A stretch of DNA of 64,000 nt, taken from the NCBI RefSeq assembly GCF_008039615.1, contig NZ_VDUZ01000013.1:62001-126000 (forward strand). Direction: 5' to 3'. This DNA is from Vineibacter terrae. GTDB lineage: Bacteria; Pseudomonadota; Alphaproteobacteria; Reyranellales; Reyranellaceae. Positions 27,201 to 35,553 of the stretch are shown one piece after another (position 1 is the stretch's first letter; each line of letters opens with the position of its first letter). A program made the position numbers and the translations under genes. The notes beneath the pieces were generated by a model. The model was not told the origin of the DNA, made no database searches, and worked only from the letters and a program-made list of their open reading frames with translations.

Positions 27201-30200
27201 CCGGCGTGCTCGAGATACGCTCGCGGCCGCGGCCGGGCGAGGACGAGTGGTCCCTGCACGTGAAGGCCACCGTCGCGCAGGCGCCAGTCTCGGAGATGTC
27301 GGTGGCGCCGCTGTCGGATCCGGCCTGCGACGTGTTCGACGCCGAGCGCGTCTACGCCCTGGCGCGTCGCCGCGGCCTGGTGTACGGCCCCGCGTTCCGC
27401 AAGGTCGAGTCGATCGACGTCGTCGACGACCGAAGGGCGCGCGGCACGTTCGTGTCGGCACGGCCGATCGCCGAGAACCTGCTGCTCGATCCGACCATCC
27501 TCGATTCGGCCTTCCATGTGTCGTTCGCGCTGGCCGAGATGGATGCGGACCTGGCGCCGGACGCGCGCTTCCTGCCGGTGCGGATCGGCGCGCTGCGGAT
27601 CTTCCGGCCGGGGACGCCGATCGCCTCGGGCATGTGCCGCATCACGCTGGCGACGGCGCGCTCCCGGGTCGCGGACTTCGTGCTGTTCGACAGCGCGGGC
27701 AATGTCGTCGTGCAGGCAACGCAGGTGCGCTTCCGCACAGTGCCGCGCGCCGTGCGCGAGACGATGGACAGCCTCACGTACCGCACCGGCTTCGTGCGCC
27801 TTCCGGAACGCGGGCAGCCATCGGCAGCGGTCGCCGTGCATGCCGGCGGTCCGGCAACGGTGCTGGCCGATGCCGCCCGCGCCGTGGACGACGTCGAGGC
27901 GGCACGCGACGTGTCGCTCGTGCTCGATGTCGGGGCGCGGGCCGCAGCCTATCTCAGCCTCAAGACGGTGATGGGCGAGGCGCCCACCACCGTTCCCGAG
28001 CTGGTCGCCAGCGGCCGCGTGTCCATGTCGGCCTGGCCGCTCATGGCACGGATGCTGACCGAGCTGTCCGACGCCGGCCTGGCGTTCGAGACCGACGACG
28101 GCTGGACGCTGAAGGACGCGCCGGACTTCCCGACGATGTCGGAGCTGGTCAACGTGCTGCTGACCCGCTACCCGGCCTGGATCGCCGAAGCGACCTGTCT
28201 TGCCCGGCTGCCGGAGATCCTGCCGCAGCTCCTGCGCGAAGGCTTCGATGCCGGCGGCTACGGGCAGGCGGTGCTGGAGCATCTGGAGAACGGCTCGCCA
28301 TCGGCGCTGCGCCTGGGCGATGTCGTGCAGCGCACGGCGAGCGACATCATCGCGCGCTGGCCGGCGGAAAGCCCGCTGCGCGTGCTGGTGGTGGGCGCGG
28401 TCAACCTGCCGATGGCGGCGCGGCTGGCGCCTGCCGTGGTCGCGCGGCACGGGCGCCTCGTCGCCACCGACATGGATGGCGAGCGGCTGAAGACGGCACA
28501 GCTCAACCTGTCCGATGCCGCGTCGGCGCAGATGCATCTCGTCGAGTGGGATGAAGCGCTCGACGCCGCCGGCGGCGGCTACGACCTGGTGCTGTGCGCC
28601 GGCGCGCTGCATCGCGTCGCCGTGGCGCCGGGCAAGCTCGACTTCCTGGCCCAGGCGATCCGCCAGGGCGGCACCGTGGTGGCGGCCGAGCCGTCGCCGA
28701 GCTTCTTCGCCGATATCGTCCACGGGCAGCGCGCCGCGTGGTGGGTTGGATCGGTGAACCCCGACTTCCCGGTCGGCGCGGTCCTGGGCGAGCGCGATTG
28801 GCAGCAGGCGCTGGAATCGGCCGGCCTCAAGACGGTGACGGTCCAGTCGCTGGGCGGCGAGCCGGCAGCCGGCCTGCTGGTGAGCGGTGTCGCCAGCGGC
28901 CGCAGCGCGGTGCTGGACCTGCCGCGGGACGTGGGCGCGCGATCGATGATCGTGGTGGCCGATGCCTCCAGCGACAGCCATGTGCTGGCCGACCTGCTGC
29001 AGTCGCGGCTGGCGGGAACGGGCAGGGTGGTGCCGCTGCGCTCCAGCGACGGCGCGCAGCCGCCGCGCGGCAGCACGCGCCGCGTCCGCGTGATCGACCT
29101 GCGCGAGTCCGAAGCCGCTGCCGGCGCCATCGCCGATCTCGGCGCCGACGCCGCCATCACCGACATCATCTTCGTCGCTGCCGACCGTGCGCCGCCGGCC
29201 GACCCGGTCGCATCGCTGTCGCGCAAATCGATCGCGATGATCAACCTGGCGCAGGCCGTGGAGAGCGCCGGCACGGTGCGGCTGTGGATCGTCTGCACCG
29301 GCGCACTCAGCGGCGCGGTCGAGGGTGCTGCGCCGAATCCGACCCAGACCGGACTGTGGGCCGCCGCGCGCGTGCTGCAGAACGAGTTCCCGGGCGTCGA
29401 GGTGCGTTGCCTCGATGTCGATCCGGGCATGGCGACGGACCTCGCCGCGAGCCGGGTCTCGGAAGCCATCACGCACATCCCCACCGAGCGTGAGCTGCGG
29501 CTGAGCGCCAAGGGGCGCGTGGCCCTGCGCGTGCTGCGCGGCGGCGTGCTGCCGGAGCCGGGGCTTGGCGTTGTCGGCGCCGACACGGCGCTGCGGCTCG
29601 TGATCGACCGCGCCGGGCAGGGCGACGGCTTCGTCTGGCGCCCGGTGACGCGCCGTGCACCGGCGGCGCATGAGGTCGAGGTCAAGGTGTCGGCCACCGG
29701 CCTCAACTTCCGTGACGTGATGTGGAGCCTCGGCCTGCTGCCGGACGAGGCGCTGGAGAACGGCTTCACGGGTCCGACCATCGGCATGGAGTGCGCCGGC
29801 GTCGTGACGGCGGTGGGCGCCGAGGTGAAGAACCTGCGGGTCGGCGAGCGCGTCGTCGCCTTCGCCGCCGATGCATTCTCCACCCATGTCAGCGTCGGCG
29901 CGCACACCGTCGCGTCCATTCCGGAAGGGATCTCGATGGAGGCCGCGGCCACGCTGCCGGTGGCCTTCCTCACGGCCTATTATGCCCTGGTGCACCTGGC
30001 GCGGCTGGAGGTCGGCGAGACCGTCCTCATCCATGGCGGCGCCGGCGGCGTCGGCCTGGCGGCGCTGCAGATCGCCAAGCTGCGCGGCGCGAAGGTCATC
30101 GCCACCGCGGGTTCCTCGGACCGGCGCACGCTGCTGCGTGAGCTGGGTGCCGACCATGTGCTGGACTCGCGCAGCCTTGCCTTCGTCGACGACGTGCGCC

Positions 30201-31846
30201 GGCTGACGCAGGGCGAGGGCGTGGACGTCGTGCTCAACTCGCTTGCCGCCGAGGCAATGGAGCGGTCGGTCGACTGCCTGAAGCCGTTCGGCCGCTTCCT
30301 CGAGCTGGGCAAGCGCGACTACTACACCAACCGGCATCTCGGCCTGCGGCCGTTCCGCAACAACCTCTCGTATTTCGGCATCGATGCCGACCAGCTGCTC
30401 AACGTCAATCGCGGCATCGTCGAGCGGCTGTTCGGCGAGCTGATGGCGCTGTTCGCGCGTGGCGAGCTGGTGCCGTTGCCCTACCGCATCTTCGAGTCCG
30501 ACGACGCGGCCAAGGCATTCCGCCTGATGCAGCGGTCCGGCCATATCGGCAAGATCCTGGTCCGGCCGCCGCAGTCGCTGCCGCAGCCTGACGTCGCGCG
30601 TCAGTTCCAGGTCGACCCGAAGGGCCGCTACCTGATCGTCGGTGGCCTCGGCGGCTTCGGCCTCGCGACAGCGCAGTGGCTGGCCGACAAGGGCGCGCGA
30701 CATCTCGTGCTCATGAGCCGGTCGGGCAAGCCGACGGAACAGGCCGAGCTGGTGCTGGCCGGCTTCAAGGAGAAGGGCGTCCGCGTCGATGTCGTTGCCG
30801 TCGACGTCGCGGACCGGGCCGCGTTGGAGCGGTACCTGACCAGCCTCCAGGGCGACAAGACGCCGCTGAAGGGTGTCTTCCATGTCGCGATGGTCCTCGA
30901 TGATGCCTTGGGCAAGGATCTCGACCGGTCGCGCATGGAGGCCGTGCTGCGGCCAAAGGTCGCCGGCGCGGACAATCTCGACCAGCTGACGCGACGCTTC
31001 GATCTCGATTGCTTCGTGCTCTTCTCGTCGGCGACGGTGCTGATCGGCAATCCCGGGCAGACCAACTACGTCGCCGCCAACGCCTTCCTCGAAGGGCTGG
31101 CGCAGCGGCGTCGCGCGGAAGGCCTGCCGGGGCTCGCCGTGTCATGGGGCGCCATCGGCGATGTCGGCTACCTGGCGCGCAACGCCAGCGTCAACCGCGC
31201 GCTGTCGCAACGCCTGGGCAGCACGACGCTGGCGGCGTCAGAAGCGCTGGCCGGCCTCGACCAGTTGCTGGCCCGCGACGGCCGCGATGTCGCCGCGGCT
31301 GCGCTCGGCTATGCGCGCATCGACTGGTCGCTGGCGCGCAAGGAGCTGGTGATCACCCGCACGCCGCTGTTCGAGGAGCTGCAGCTCACGGATGCGACTG
31401 CGGATGGTGCGTCGATGGCAGCCGAGGAGCTGCTGCGCATGTTGCGCGATCTGCCGGAGGCGGAAGTCCAGGACAAGCTGGCCGATCTCGTCGTCGCCAA
31501 CATCACGCGCACGCTGCGCCTGCCCAGCGGCGACGTGGACCGCAACCGCGCGCTTTCCGAGTTCGGCATGGACTCGCTGATGATGCTGGAGCTGCGGACA
31601 GCGGTCGAGGAGGCGATGGGAATCGAGATACCGCTGATGTCGTTGACCAGCAGCCTGACCGTGATCGACATCAGCAAGCGGCTGGCTTCGATGTTGCGTA
31701 ATCAGGAGAAAGCGCTAATGTCGGGCCAGATGTCGGCATTGGCGCAGGGCCACGTCAGCGTGCCTGACATGGCATCCGATGCCGAGATCGCCGCAGCAGC
31801 GGCCGCTGTTGCGCAGCGTGCCAAGACCGTGGATGGTGTTCTTTGA
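24233..31846 (+). CDS. rkpA: RkpA-like highly reducing type I polyketide/fatty acid synthase (KS-AT-DH-psiMT-ER-KR-ACP)
   Basis: A 2537-residue single-module synthase. Numbering from GTG 24233: KS 12-445 (active Cys184 in DTACSSS, then EAHGTGT and NIGHLEPGSG); AT 535-845 (Ser629 in GHSVGE); DH 902-1190 (His931 in EDHRVED, Asp1091 in LDSAFH); a methyltransferase-like region about 1300-1535 whose SAM loop is VLVVGAVNLP (from 1384) and lacks the glycine-rich signature; a structural KR half about 1550-1775; ER 1780-2105 (HGGAGGVGLAA); KR 2129-2395 (IVGGLGGFGLA, Tyr2279 in NYVAANAF); ACP 2410-2500 (Ser2448 in GMDSLM). There is no thioesterase, so release depends on a partner, presumably the overlapping oxoamine synthase. 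The order matches RkpA of the Sinorhizobium rkp-1 capsule region. The start is uncertain: TTG 24152 lies in the same frame but inside a promoter-like element. Confidence 0.88.
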   Translation: MRKKSDRGSKQRQIGIIGYALRVPGAPDREAFWRMLSEGRCAVTRVPADRFPLGAFYHPKASADIPGRSYTFAAGVLDDVWSFDPTVFGISPREAAQMDPQQRHLLQVVYEAIEHAGLRPSQLAGSRTGVYVGASSSDYATRFMFDPSAVDVHMMTGNTLSIISNRISYCFDLRGPSFTVDTACSSSLVAMHVALEAIRDGKIDTAIVGGVNLLLSPFSFVGFSRASMLSPTGLCKAFDASGDGYVRAEGALAVVLRASDVAARNGDRVHATIVGSGINQDGRTTGLSLPSPDAQAALLQQVYAEFGVAPDELAFIEAHGTGTRVGDPAEAEALGTILGQKRTAPLPIGSVKTNIGHLEPGSGLAGVIKSVMALKEGVLPPSLHFNEPNPDIRFEELNLKVAAEPTKLAKGRGLRHAGINSFGFGGANAHVVLREPDRAPAAARPKANGAAPAPLVLSAYGADALKALADRYASRLPKNGHADVTAIANAAAHTRDLLPERMVVAGSNLRASLTAHVNGEAVPSLWRGKALGSDLDIGFVFAGNGTQWAGMGLAAYQGNAAFREALQAFDARFKELAGWSTIEALQSPELAVDIRRASRAQPLILALQVAAVGALAARGLEPTLAIGHSVGEIGAAWCAGALDLDGAIRVVLARSQLQEITRYQGGMAAVLVSATEMQALLERQAFDGLEVAAINSARSVTVAGPNAALDAFVKYAEQERWGVRRLDLDYPFHCALVDPIRDRLLAELASIKPSATRIPLISTVTGEEIDGETLTAEYWWRNVRRPVAFEAGLRAVCQRGVRIFVEISARQVLGGYLNDVLRRQSIDGAVIDTLGRDGKEPGDEITATVARVLVAGGRVDLERFVGPAVRPAAELPNYAWQRRQIDFPDTGEAFRTYAAQPHPLLGSAMRAESREWFTAIDPGLFPWLEDHRVEDTAVFPAAGFIEIALAAARETYGDGALEVRDLEILQPLVFDAERSFEVMTRVSHDTGVLEIRSRPRPGEDEWSLHVKATVAQAPVSEMSVAPLSDPACDVFDAERVYALARRRGLVYGPAFRKVESIDVVDDRRARGTFVSARPIAENLLLDPTILDSAFHVSFALAEMDADLAPDARFLPVRIGALRIFRPGTPIASGMCRITLATARSRVADFVLFDSAGNVVVQATQVRFRTVPRAVRETMDSLTYRTGFVRLPERGQPSAAVAVHAGGPATVLADAARAVDDVEAARDVSLVLDVGARAAAYLSLKTVMGEAPTTVPELVASGRVSMSAWPLMARMLTELSDAGLAFETDDGWTLKDAPDFPTMSELVNVLLTRYPAWIAEATCLARLPEILPQLLREGFDAGGYGQAVLEHLENGSPSALRLGDVVQRTASDIIARWPAESPLRVLVVGAVNLPMAARLAPAVVARHGRLVATDMDGERLKTAQLNLSDAASAQMHLVEWDEALDAAGGGYDLVLCAGALHRVAVAPGKLDFLAQAIRQGGTVVAAEPSPSFFADIVHGQRAAWWVGSVNPDFPVGAVLGERDWQQALESAGLKTVTVQSLGGEPAAGLLVSGVASGRSAVLDLPRDVGARSMIVVADASSDSHVLADLLQSRLAGTGRVVPLRSSDGAQPPRGSTRRVRVIDLRESEAAAGAIADLGADAAITDIIFVAADRAPPADPVASLSRKSIAMINLAQAVESAGTVRLWIVCTGALSGAVEGAAPNPTQTGLWAAARVLQNEFPGVEVRCLDVDPGMATDLAASRVSEAITHIPTERELRLSAKGRVALRVLRGGVLPEPGLGVVGADTALRLVIDRAGQGDGFVWRPVTRRAPAAHEVEVKVSATGLNFRDVMWSLGLLPDEALENGFTGPTIGMECAGVVTAVGAEVKNLRVGERVVAFAADAFSTHVSVGAHTVASIPEGISMEAAATLPVAFLTAYYALVHLARLEVGETVLIHGGAGGVGLAALQIAKLRGAKVIATAGSSDRRTLLRELGADHVLDSRSLAFVDDVRRLTQGEGVDVVLNSLAAEAMERSVDCLKPFGRFLELGKRDYYTNRHLGLRPFRNNLSYFGIDADQLLNVNRGIVERLFGELMALFARGELVPLPYRIFESDDAAKAFRLMQRSGHIGKILVRPPQSLPQPDVARQFQVDPKGRYLIVGGLGGFGLATAQWLADKGARHLVLMSRSGKPTEQAELVLAGFKEKGVRVDVVAVDVADRAALERYLTSLQGDKTPLKGVFHVAMVLDDALGKDLDRSRMEAVLRPKVAGADNLDQLTRRFDLDCFVLFSSATVLIGNPGQTNYVAANAFLEGLAQRRRAEGLPGLAVSWGAIGDVGYLARNASVNRALSQRLGSTTLAASEALAGLDQLLARDGRDVAAAALGYARIDWSLARKELVITRTPLFEELQLTDATADGASMAAEELLRMLRDLPEAEVQDKLADLVVANITRTLRLPSGDVDRNRALSEFGMDSLMMLELRTAVEEAMGIEIPLMSLTSSLTVIDISKRLASMLRNQEKALMSGQMSALAQGHVSVPDMASDAEIAAAAAAVAQRAKTVDGVL

Positions 31847-33228
31847 ACGACGGCGCTGCACCAACCTCTCTGTCAAAACGCGCCGTCGCGGACAAGCTCC
31901 TCGACAAGCTGCGCACGTCGGCATCGCCGCTGGTGGATAAGGCTGCTGCGCCGCGTCGGACGTCGCCGTTGGCGGCTGGCCGCCGCGCTGCCGACTTCGC
32001 GGCGCTGCCCGAGTATCAGGCCCTGCGCGTGCAGCGCGCGGCGGCCGACATGCTCAAGATCGATGTGCCGTTCTTCCGCATGCATGACGGCCGCGCGTCG
32101 GACACGACCATGGTCGATGGCCGGCACGCCATCAACTTTTCGACCTACGATTATCTGGCGCTCAACGGCGACCGCCGCGTCACGGCGGCGGCCAAGGAAG
32201 CGATCGATCGCTATGGCACGTCGGTCGGCGCCAGCCGCCCCACCGCGGGCGAGCGTCCGATCTACCGTGAGCTGGAAGCGGCGCTGGCCAAGCTGCACGG
32301 CGTGGAGGACGCCCTGTGCTTCGTCAGCGGCCATGCCACCAACGTCACGGTGATCGGCTGCCTGCTGTCGAAGAAGGACCTGATCATCAGCGATGCGCTG
32401 GCGCACAACAGCATCCTCGAAGGCATCAAGCTTTCGGGTGCGACCAGCGTGCTGTTCCCGCACAACGACCTGGATACGCTCGAGGCCTTGCTGCGCGAGC
32501 ATCGACCGCGCCATCGCCGGGCCATGATCGCGGTCGAGGGGCTGTACAGCATGGACGGCGATGTCCCGGACATGCGCCGCCTGCTGGCCATCAAGCGTCG
32601 CCATGATGCCTGGCTGATGGTCGACGAGGCGCATTCCGACGGCGTCCTGGGAGAACATGGCCGCGGCATCGCCGAGGAGCAGGACATCGATCCCACCGAG
32701 GTCGAGATCTGGATGGGAACGCTCAGCAAGGCGTTCGCGGCGACCGGCGGGTACATCGCGGGCAGCAGGGCGCTGATCGAGTTCCTCAAGATCCAGGCCC
32801 CGGGCTTTCTGTACAGCGTCGGCATGCCGCCGGCGATGGCGGGCGCGGCGCTCGCGGCCCTGCAGGTCCTCGAGCAGGAGCCCGGCCGGGTTGCCGCCCT
32901 GCGCGCCAACGGTGCGTTGTTCCTGCAGCGCGCGCGGGCGGCGGGCCTCGATGTCGGCCTCAGCATCGGCGCGTCCGTTGTCTCGGTGATGACCGGGGAC
33001 ACGCTGACGACGACGGTGCTCGCCAACCGGCTGCTGCAGCAGGGGCTCTATGTCGTGCCGATCATCTTCCCGGCTGTGGGCGAGAAGCAGGGTCGCTTGC
33101 GGTTCTTCATCACCGCCCGTCACACGGCGCAGCAGATCGAAACCGCTGTCGACATGACCGCACGCGAGCTGTCGCGGCTGCGCAAGGAACCGCCAGTGGC
33201 GATGGGGCTGGCCCAGGCCGGCGGTTGA
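31843..33228 (+). CDS. rkpG: RkpG-like PLP-dependent alpha-oxoamine synthase
   Basis: A 461-residue fold-type I PLP enzyme of the 8-amino-7-oxononanoate synthase / serine palmitoyltransferase family. The PLP lysine is in WMGTLSKAFAATGG (about residue 300), the PLP-ring Asp/His in MVDEAHSDGVLG, and the substrate loop NFSTYDYLALN and TSVGASRPTAGE are present. About 75 extra N-terminal residues precede the core and could dock to the PKS carrier domain. The enzyme class condenses an amino acid with an acyl thioester, releasing CO2 and the carrier. Its TTG start overlaps the PKS stop (TTGA 31843-31846), so the two are made together, consistent with offloading of the PKS chain. The amino acid used (serine, alanine or glycine) cannot be told. 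Confidence 0.85.
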   Translation: MNDGAAPTSLSKRAVADKLLDKLRTSASPLVDKAAAPRRTSPLAAGRRAADFAALPEYQALRVQRAAADMLKIDVPFFRMHDGRASDTTMVDGRHAINFSTYDYLALNGDRRVTAAAKEAIDRYGTSVGASRPTAGERPIYRELEAALAKLHGVEDALCFVSGHATNVTVIGCLLSKKDLIISDALAHNSILEGIKLSGATSVLFPHNDLDTLEALLREHRPRHRRAMIAVEGLYSMDGDVPDMRRLLAIKRRHDAWLMVDEAHSDGVLGEHGRGIAEEQDIDPTEVEIWMGTLSKAFAATGGYIAGSRALIEFLKIQAPGFLYSVGMPPAMAGAALAALQVLEQEPGRVAALRANGALFLQRARAAGLDVGLSIGASVVSVMTGDTLTTTVLANRLLQQGLYVVPIIFPAVGEKQGRLRFFITARHTAQQIETAVDMTARELSRLRKEPPVAMGLAQAGG

Positions 33229-33251
33229 GCTCGTCCCTTCCGACATCTCCC

Positions 33252-33337
33252 GTCATCCCGAGCACAGCGAGGGATCTCCTGCGGCGGGGCGCACGGTGCG
33301 CTATTCGCGGGAGATCCCTCGCTGCGCTCGGGATGAC
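33252..33337. repeat. 86-bp intergenic palindrome, copy 1
   Basis: Arms start GTCATCCCGAGC and end GCTCGGGATGAC and pair over about 28 bases with one mismatch; the loop holds GCGCACGGTGCGC. It lies between the convergent rkpG- and rkpH-like genes, where it could terminate both transcripts. Confidence 0.9.
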
Positions 33338-33368
33338 AGCGGTGCGCCGGGATGATGGTGGAACGGCG

Positions 33369-34157
33369 CTATTTTTCAAGCGTGGCGTCGTCGGCGACAA
33401 TCTCGGCTGTGAAGCCGCTCAGGATCCAGTCCTGCAGGGCCGTCGGCAGCAACGGCAGCAGGCGGATGCCGAACACCAGCTGCCATGGAAATGCGATCAG
33501 GCGCTGACGCTTGTCCAGGCGGTTGCGGATGTATTGCGCGGCACGCCCGGTGGGCCAGGAGAAGGGCTTGGCGCTGCGCTGGCGATCGGCCATGGGGGTT
33601 TCGACGTAGCCCGGACATACGACGCTGACGGCGACGCCGCGTGAGCGGAGCCTGACGCGCAGCGCCGCGCCGTAGGAGACGAGCCCGGCCTTGCTGGCGC
33701 TGTAAGACGGCAGATCAGGCTGCGGTGCAAGGCCGGCCAGCGAGCTCACCAGCACGAGGTGGCCGGTCCGTCGGGCCTGCATGCGCGAATCCAAGGCCGA
33801 CAGGGCGGCAATGACGCCCTTCAGATTGATGTCGATCACCTGCAGCGCCGCCGCCAGCGGCTCGGACCTGCGGCCGGCGCCCGAGCCCGACACGATGCCG
33901 GCGTTGGCGATCAGCAGGTCGACGGGATGGCGGTCATCGAATGCGTGCAGCCATCCGACCATGGCATCGGCATCGCGCACGTCCAGGGCGATCGTCTCGA
34001 CTGTCGCGCCGCGACCGCGGCAGGCGGCGGCGATCGCATCGAGGCGCTCCTGATCGCGGCCCAGCAGGCCCAGCGTCACGCCGCGATCGGCATATTCCAT
34101 CGCCAGTGCCCGGCCGATGCCACTGGATGCCCCGGTGATCACGACCGTGCGGGCCAT
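33369..34157 (-). CDS. rkpH: RkpH-like short-chain dehydrogenase/reductase
   Basis: A 262-residue classical SDR: cofactor loop TGASSGIGRA at about 8-17, NAG motif in LLIANAGIV, catalytic Ser in LVSSLAG and Tyr/Lys in SYSASKAGL. The tail (LIAFPWQLVFGIRLLPLLP) is hydrophobic, as in membrane-associated ketoreductases such as 3-ketosphinganine reductases. Together with the PKS and oxoamine synthase it would reduce a 2-amino-3-ketone to an amino alcohol (inferred). ATG 34157 is chosen because it shares a base with the stop of the upstream KpsS-like gene (TGATG); the frame stays open further upstream without SDR sequence. Confidence 0.85.
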   Translation of the reverse strand: MARTVVITGASSGIGRALAMEYADRGVTLGLLGRDQERLDAIAAACRGRGATVETIALDVRDADAMVGWLHAFDDRHPVDLLIANAGIVSGSGAGRRSEPLAAALQVIDINLKGVIAALSALDSRMQARRTGHLVLVSSLAGLAPQPDLPSYSASKAGLVSYGAALRVRLRSRGVAVSVVCPGYVETPMADRQRSAKPFSWPTGRAAQYIRNRLDKRQRLIAFPWQLVFGIRLLPLLPTALQDWILSGFTAEIVADDATLEK

Positions 34158-35437
34158 CAGCGATCCCCGGGAGGGTCGCCGACCGGCCGCGGCGGCAGCC
34201 AGGGCAGGCCTTCCTCGAGGCGCTGCACCGTGGCCGGAACGGCCAGGTCGAGCGCCTGCTGCGTGTAGTAGCCGCCACGCACATGCAGGGTGGCGGCCAG
34301 CAGGCGGATGAAGTCGTTGACGAGGTGCATGTCGGGTGGCGCGGCCTCGGACCAGAACGCATCCAGCGATCCCTGGAACGTCATTCCCGGCACGTCGAAG
34401 ATCGCGCTGCCCATGACCTTCAGCGGACAGCCGTGCTGGAGGGCAAACAGCCCGACCGTGCTGTTCACCAGCACGCAACCCTTTGCTTTCACCAGCATCT
34501 GGGCGAGGTCGCCGCCATCGACATAGAAGACGCGATCCTTGACGCCTTTATGTGCCGCGATGCCCTCGACCACACGCCGCCAGGGCGTGATATTGCTGTC
34601 CAGCGGATGGACCTTGACGATAAGCCTTGCGTCACGCGGGGCATGCACGGCGAAGGACCCGATGACCTCGCGAACCGCTGACGGCATGTCCGGGTAGGGC
34701 GAATGGTCGCGGATCTGATAGTCGGTCGAAAGCTGCAGCGGAAAGACGAAGCTCGGCGCGGTCGATCGCTGCAGCGTCTCGAAGGCACGCGCCGTGCGCG
34801 GCTTCTCGATCGGCGAGAGCAGCCACTTCCTGACCCAGGCGGCATAGTCGGCGAATGGATGATAGATGGCGTGGCGCTTGTAGCCCGGATACAACGGCCA
34901 GAAGACGACCTCGCCGACGTTGTAGACGATGTCGAGCAAGGCCAGCCGCCAGAACGGTGCCATGCAGCGGATCGTCATATCAGGCGGATCGAACTGCGCC
35001 GCCATGGCGCGGATGACGTCAGGATCGCGTGGCATGCGCGAATAGGTGCTCATGCCGTCGCGTTCCAGCACCAGCCAGTCCGGACGCAGATAGCCCAGCT
35101 CGGCGCAGATGATCTCGGCGCCGCGGGCTCGGGCCTCCTCGGCCGCGATGCGATGATGCGGCCGCCGATCGCCCAGCAGGAAGAGATGCGTGATCGGGTT
35201 GGCATCCAGGAACGCCGCGACATAGGCACGCCAGCCTTCGATCGTGCCGCGGTAATCCCGAGCCGGCAGGCGCCAGAACAGGCGGTCGCCGAAATGCAGG
35301 TTGATCCGGGATGCCCGATGCCCATGCGCAATGAGCAGCCGCGCGACCTGTTCCATGTAGAACGACGAGGGCCCCTGCAGGAAAAGCACGTGCAACGGCT
35401 TCTGGCGCTTCTCGTTCCCGGCGCTTTCCTCAGCCAT
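34157..35437 (-). CDS. rkpJ: RkpJ-like / KpsS-like capsule polysaccharide synthesis protein
   Basis: A 426-residue Capsule_synth family protein. Diagnostic segments are HVLFLQGPSSFYMEQVA at the start, NLHFGDRLFW, FVFPLQLSTDYQIRDHSP mid-protein, LIVKVHPLDSN, and the C-terminal VLVNSTVGLFALQHGCPLKVMG. These are shared with KpsS/LipB and rhizobial RkpJ. In E. coli KpsS works with KpsC to place the Kdo linker on the lipid. ATG 35437 lies just before the conserved LFLQGP strand; GTG 35509 is possible but would overlap the divergent gene's region. Translationally coupled to the SDR downstream. It likely attaches the first sugars to the lipid made by the adjacent PKS genes (inferred). Confidence 0.82.
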   Translation of the reverse strand: MAEESAGNEKRQKPLHVLFLQGPSSFYMEQVARLLIAHGHRASRINLHFGDRLFWRLPARDYRGTIEGWRAYVAAFLDANPITHLFLLGDRRPHHRIAAEEARARGAEIICAELGYLRPDWLVLERDGMSTYSRMPRDPDVIRAMAAQFDPPDMTIRCMAPFWRLALLDIVYNVGEVVFWPLYPGYKRHAIYHPFADYAAWVRKWLLSPIEKPRTARAFETLQRSTAPSFVFPLQLSTDYQIRDHSPYPDMPSAVREVIGSFAVHAPRDARLIVKVHPLDSNITPWRRVVEGIAAHKGVKDRVFYVDGGDLAQMLVKAKGCVLVNSTVGLFALQHGCPLKVMGSAIFDVPGMTFQGSLDAFWSEAAPPDMHLVNDFIRLLAATLHVRGGYYTQQALDLAVPATVQRLEEGLPWLPPRPVGDPPGDR

Positions 35438-35553
35438 GGTCTTGTTGATGACTCCCACGCTCCCCGCCTGCTTGCGCCCGCTCTTAGCGGCTCCCGCGCG
35501 GTTTGTCACTTCGCGCCCGCACGGCGGGAAAAGGTTGCATCGGCGGCGATCCT

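Noticed and set aside
24125-30883. Very long minus-strand open frame (over 2200 codons) opposite the PKS gene
   Set aside because: It is the antisense shadow of a high-GC gene: rich in Arg/His/Gly/Ala without domains, while the plus strand has seven enzyme domains with intact motifs.
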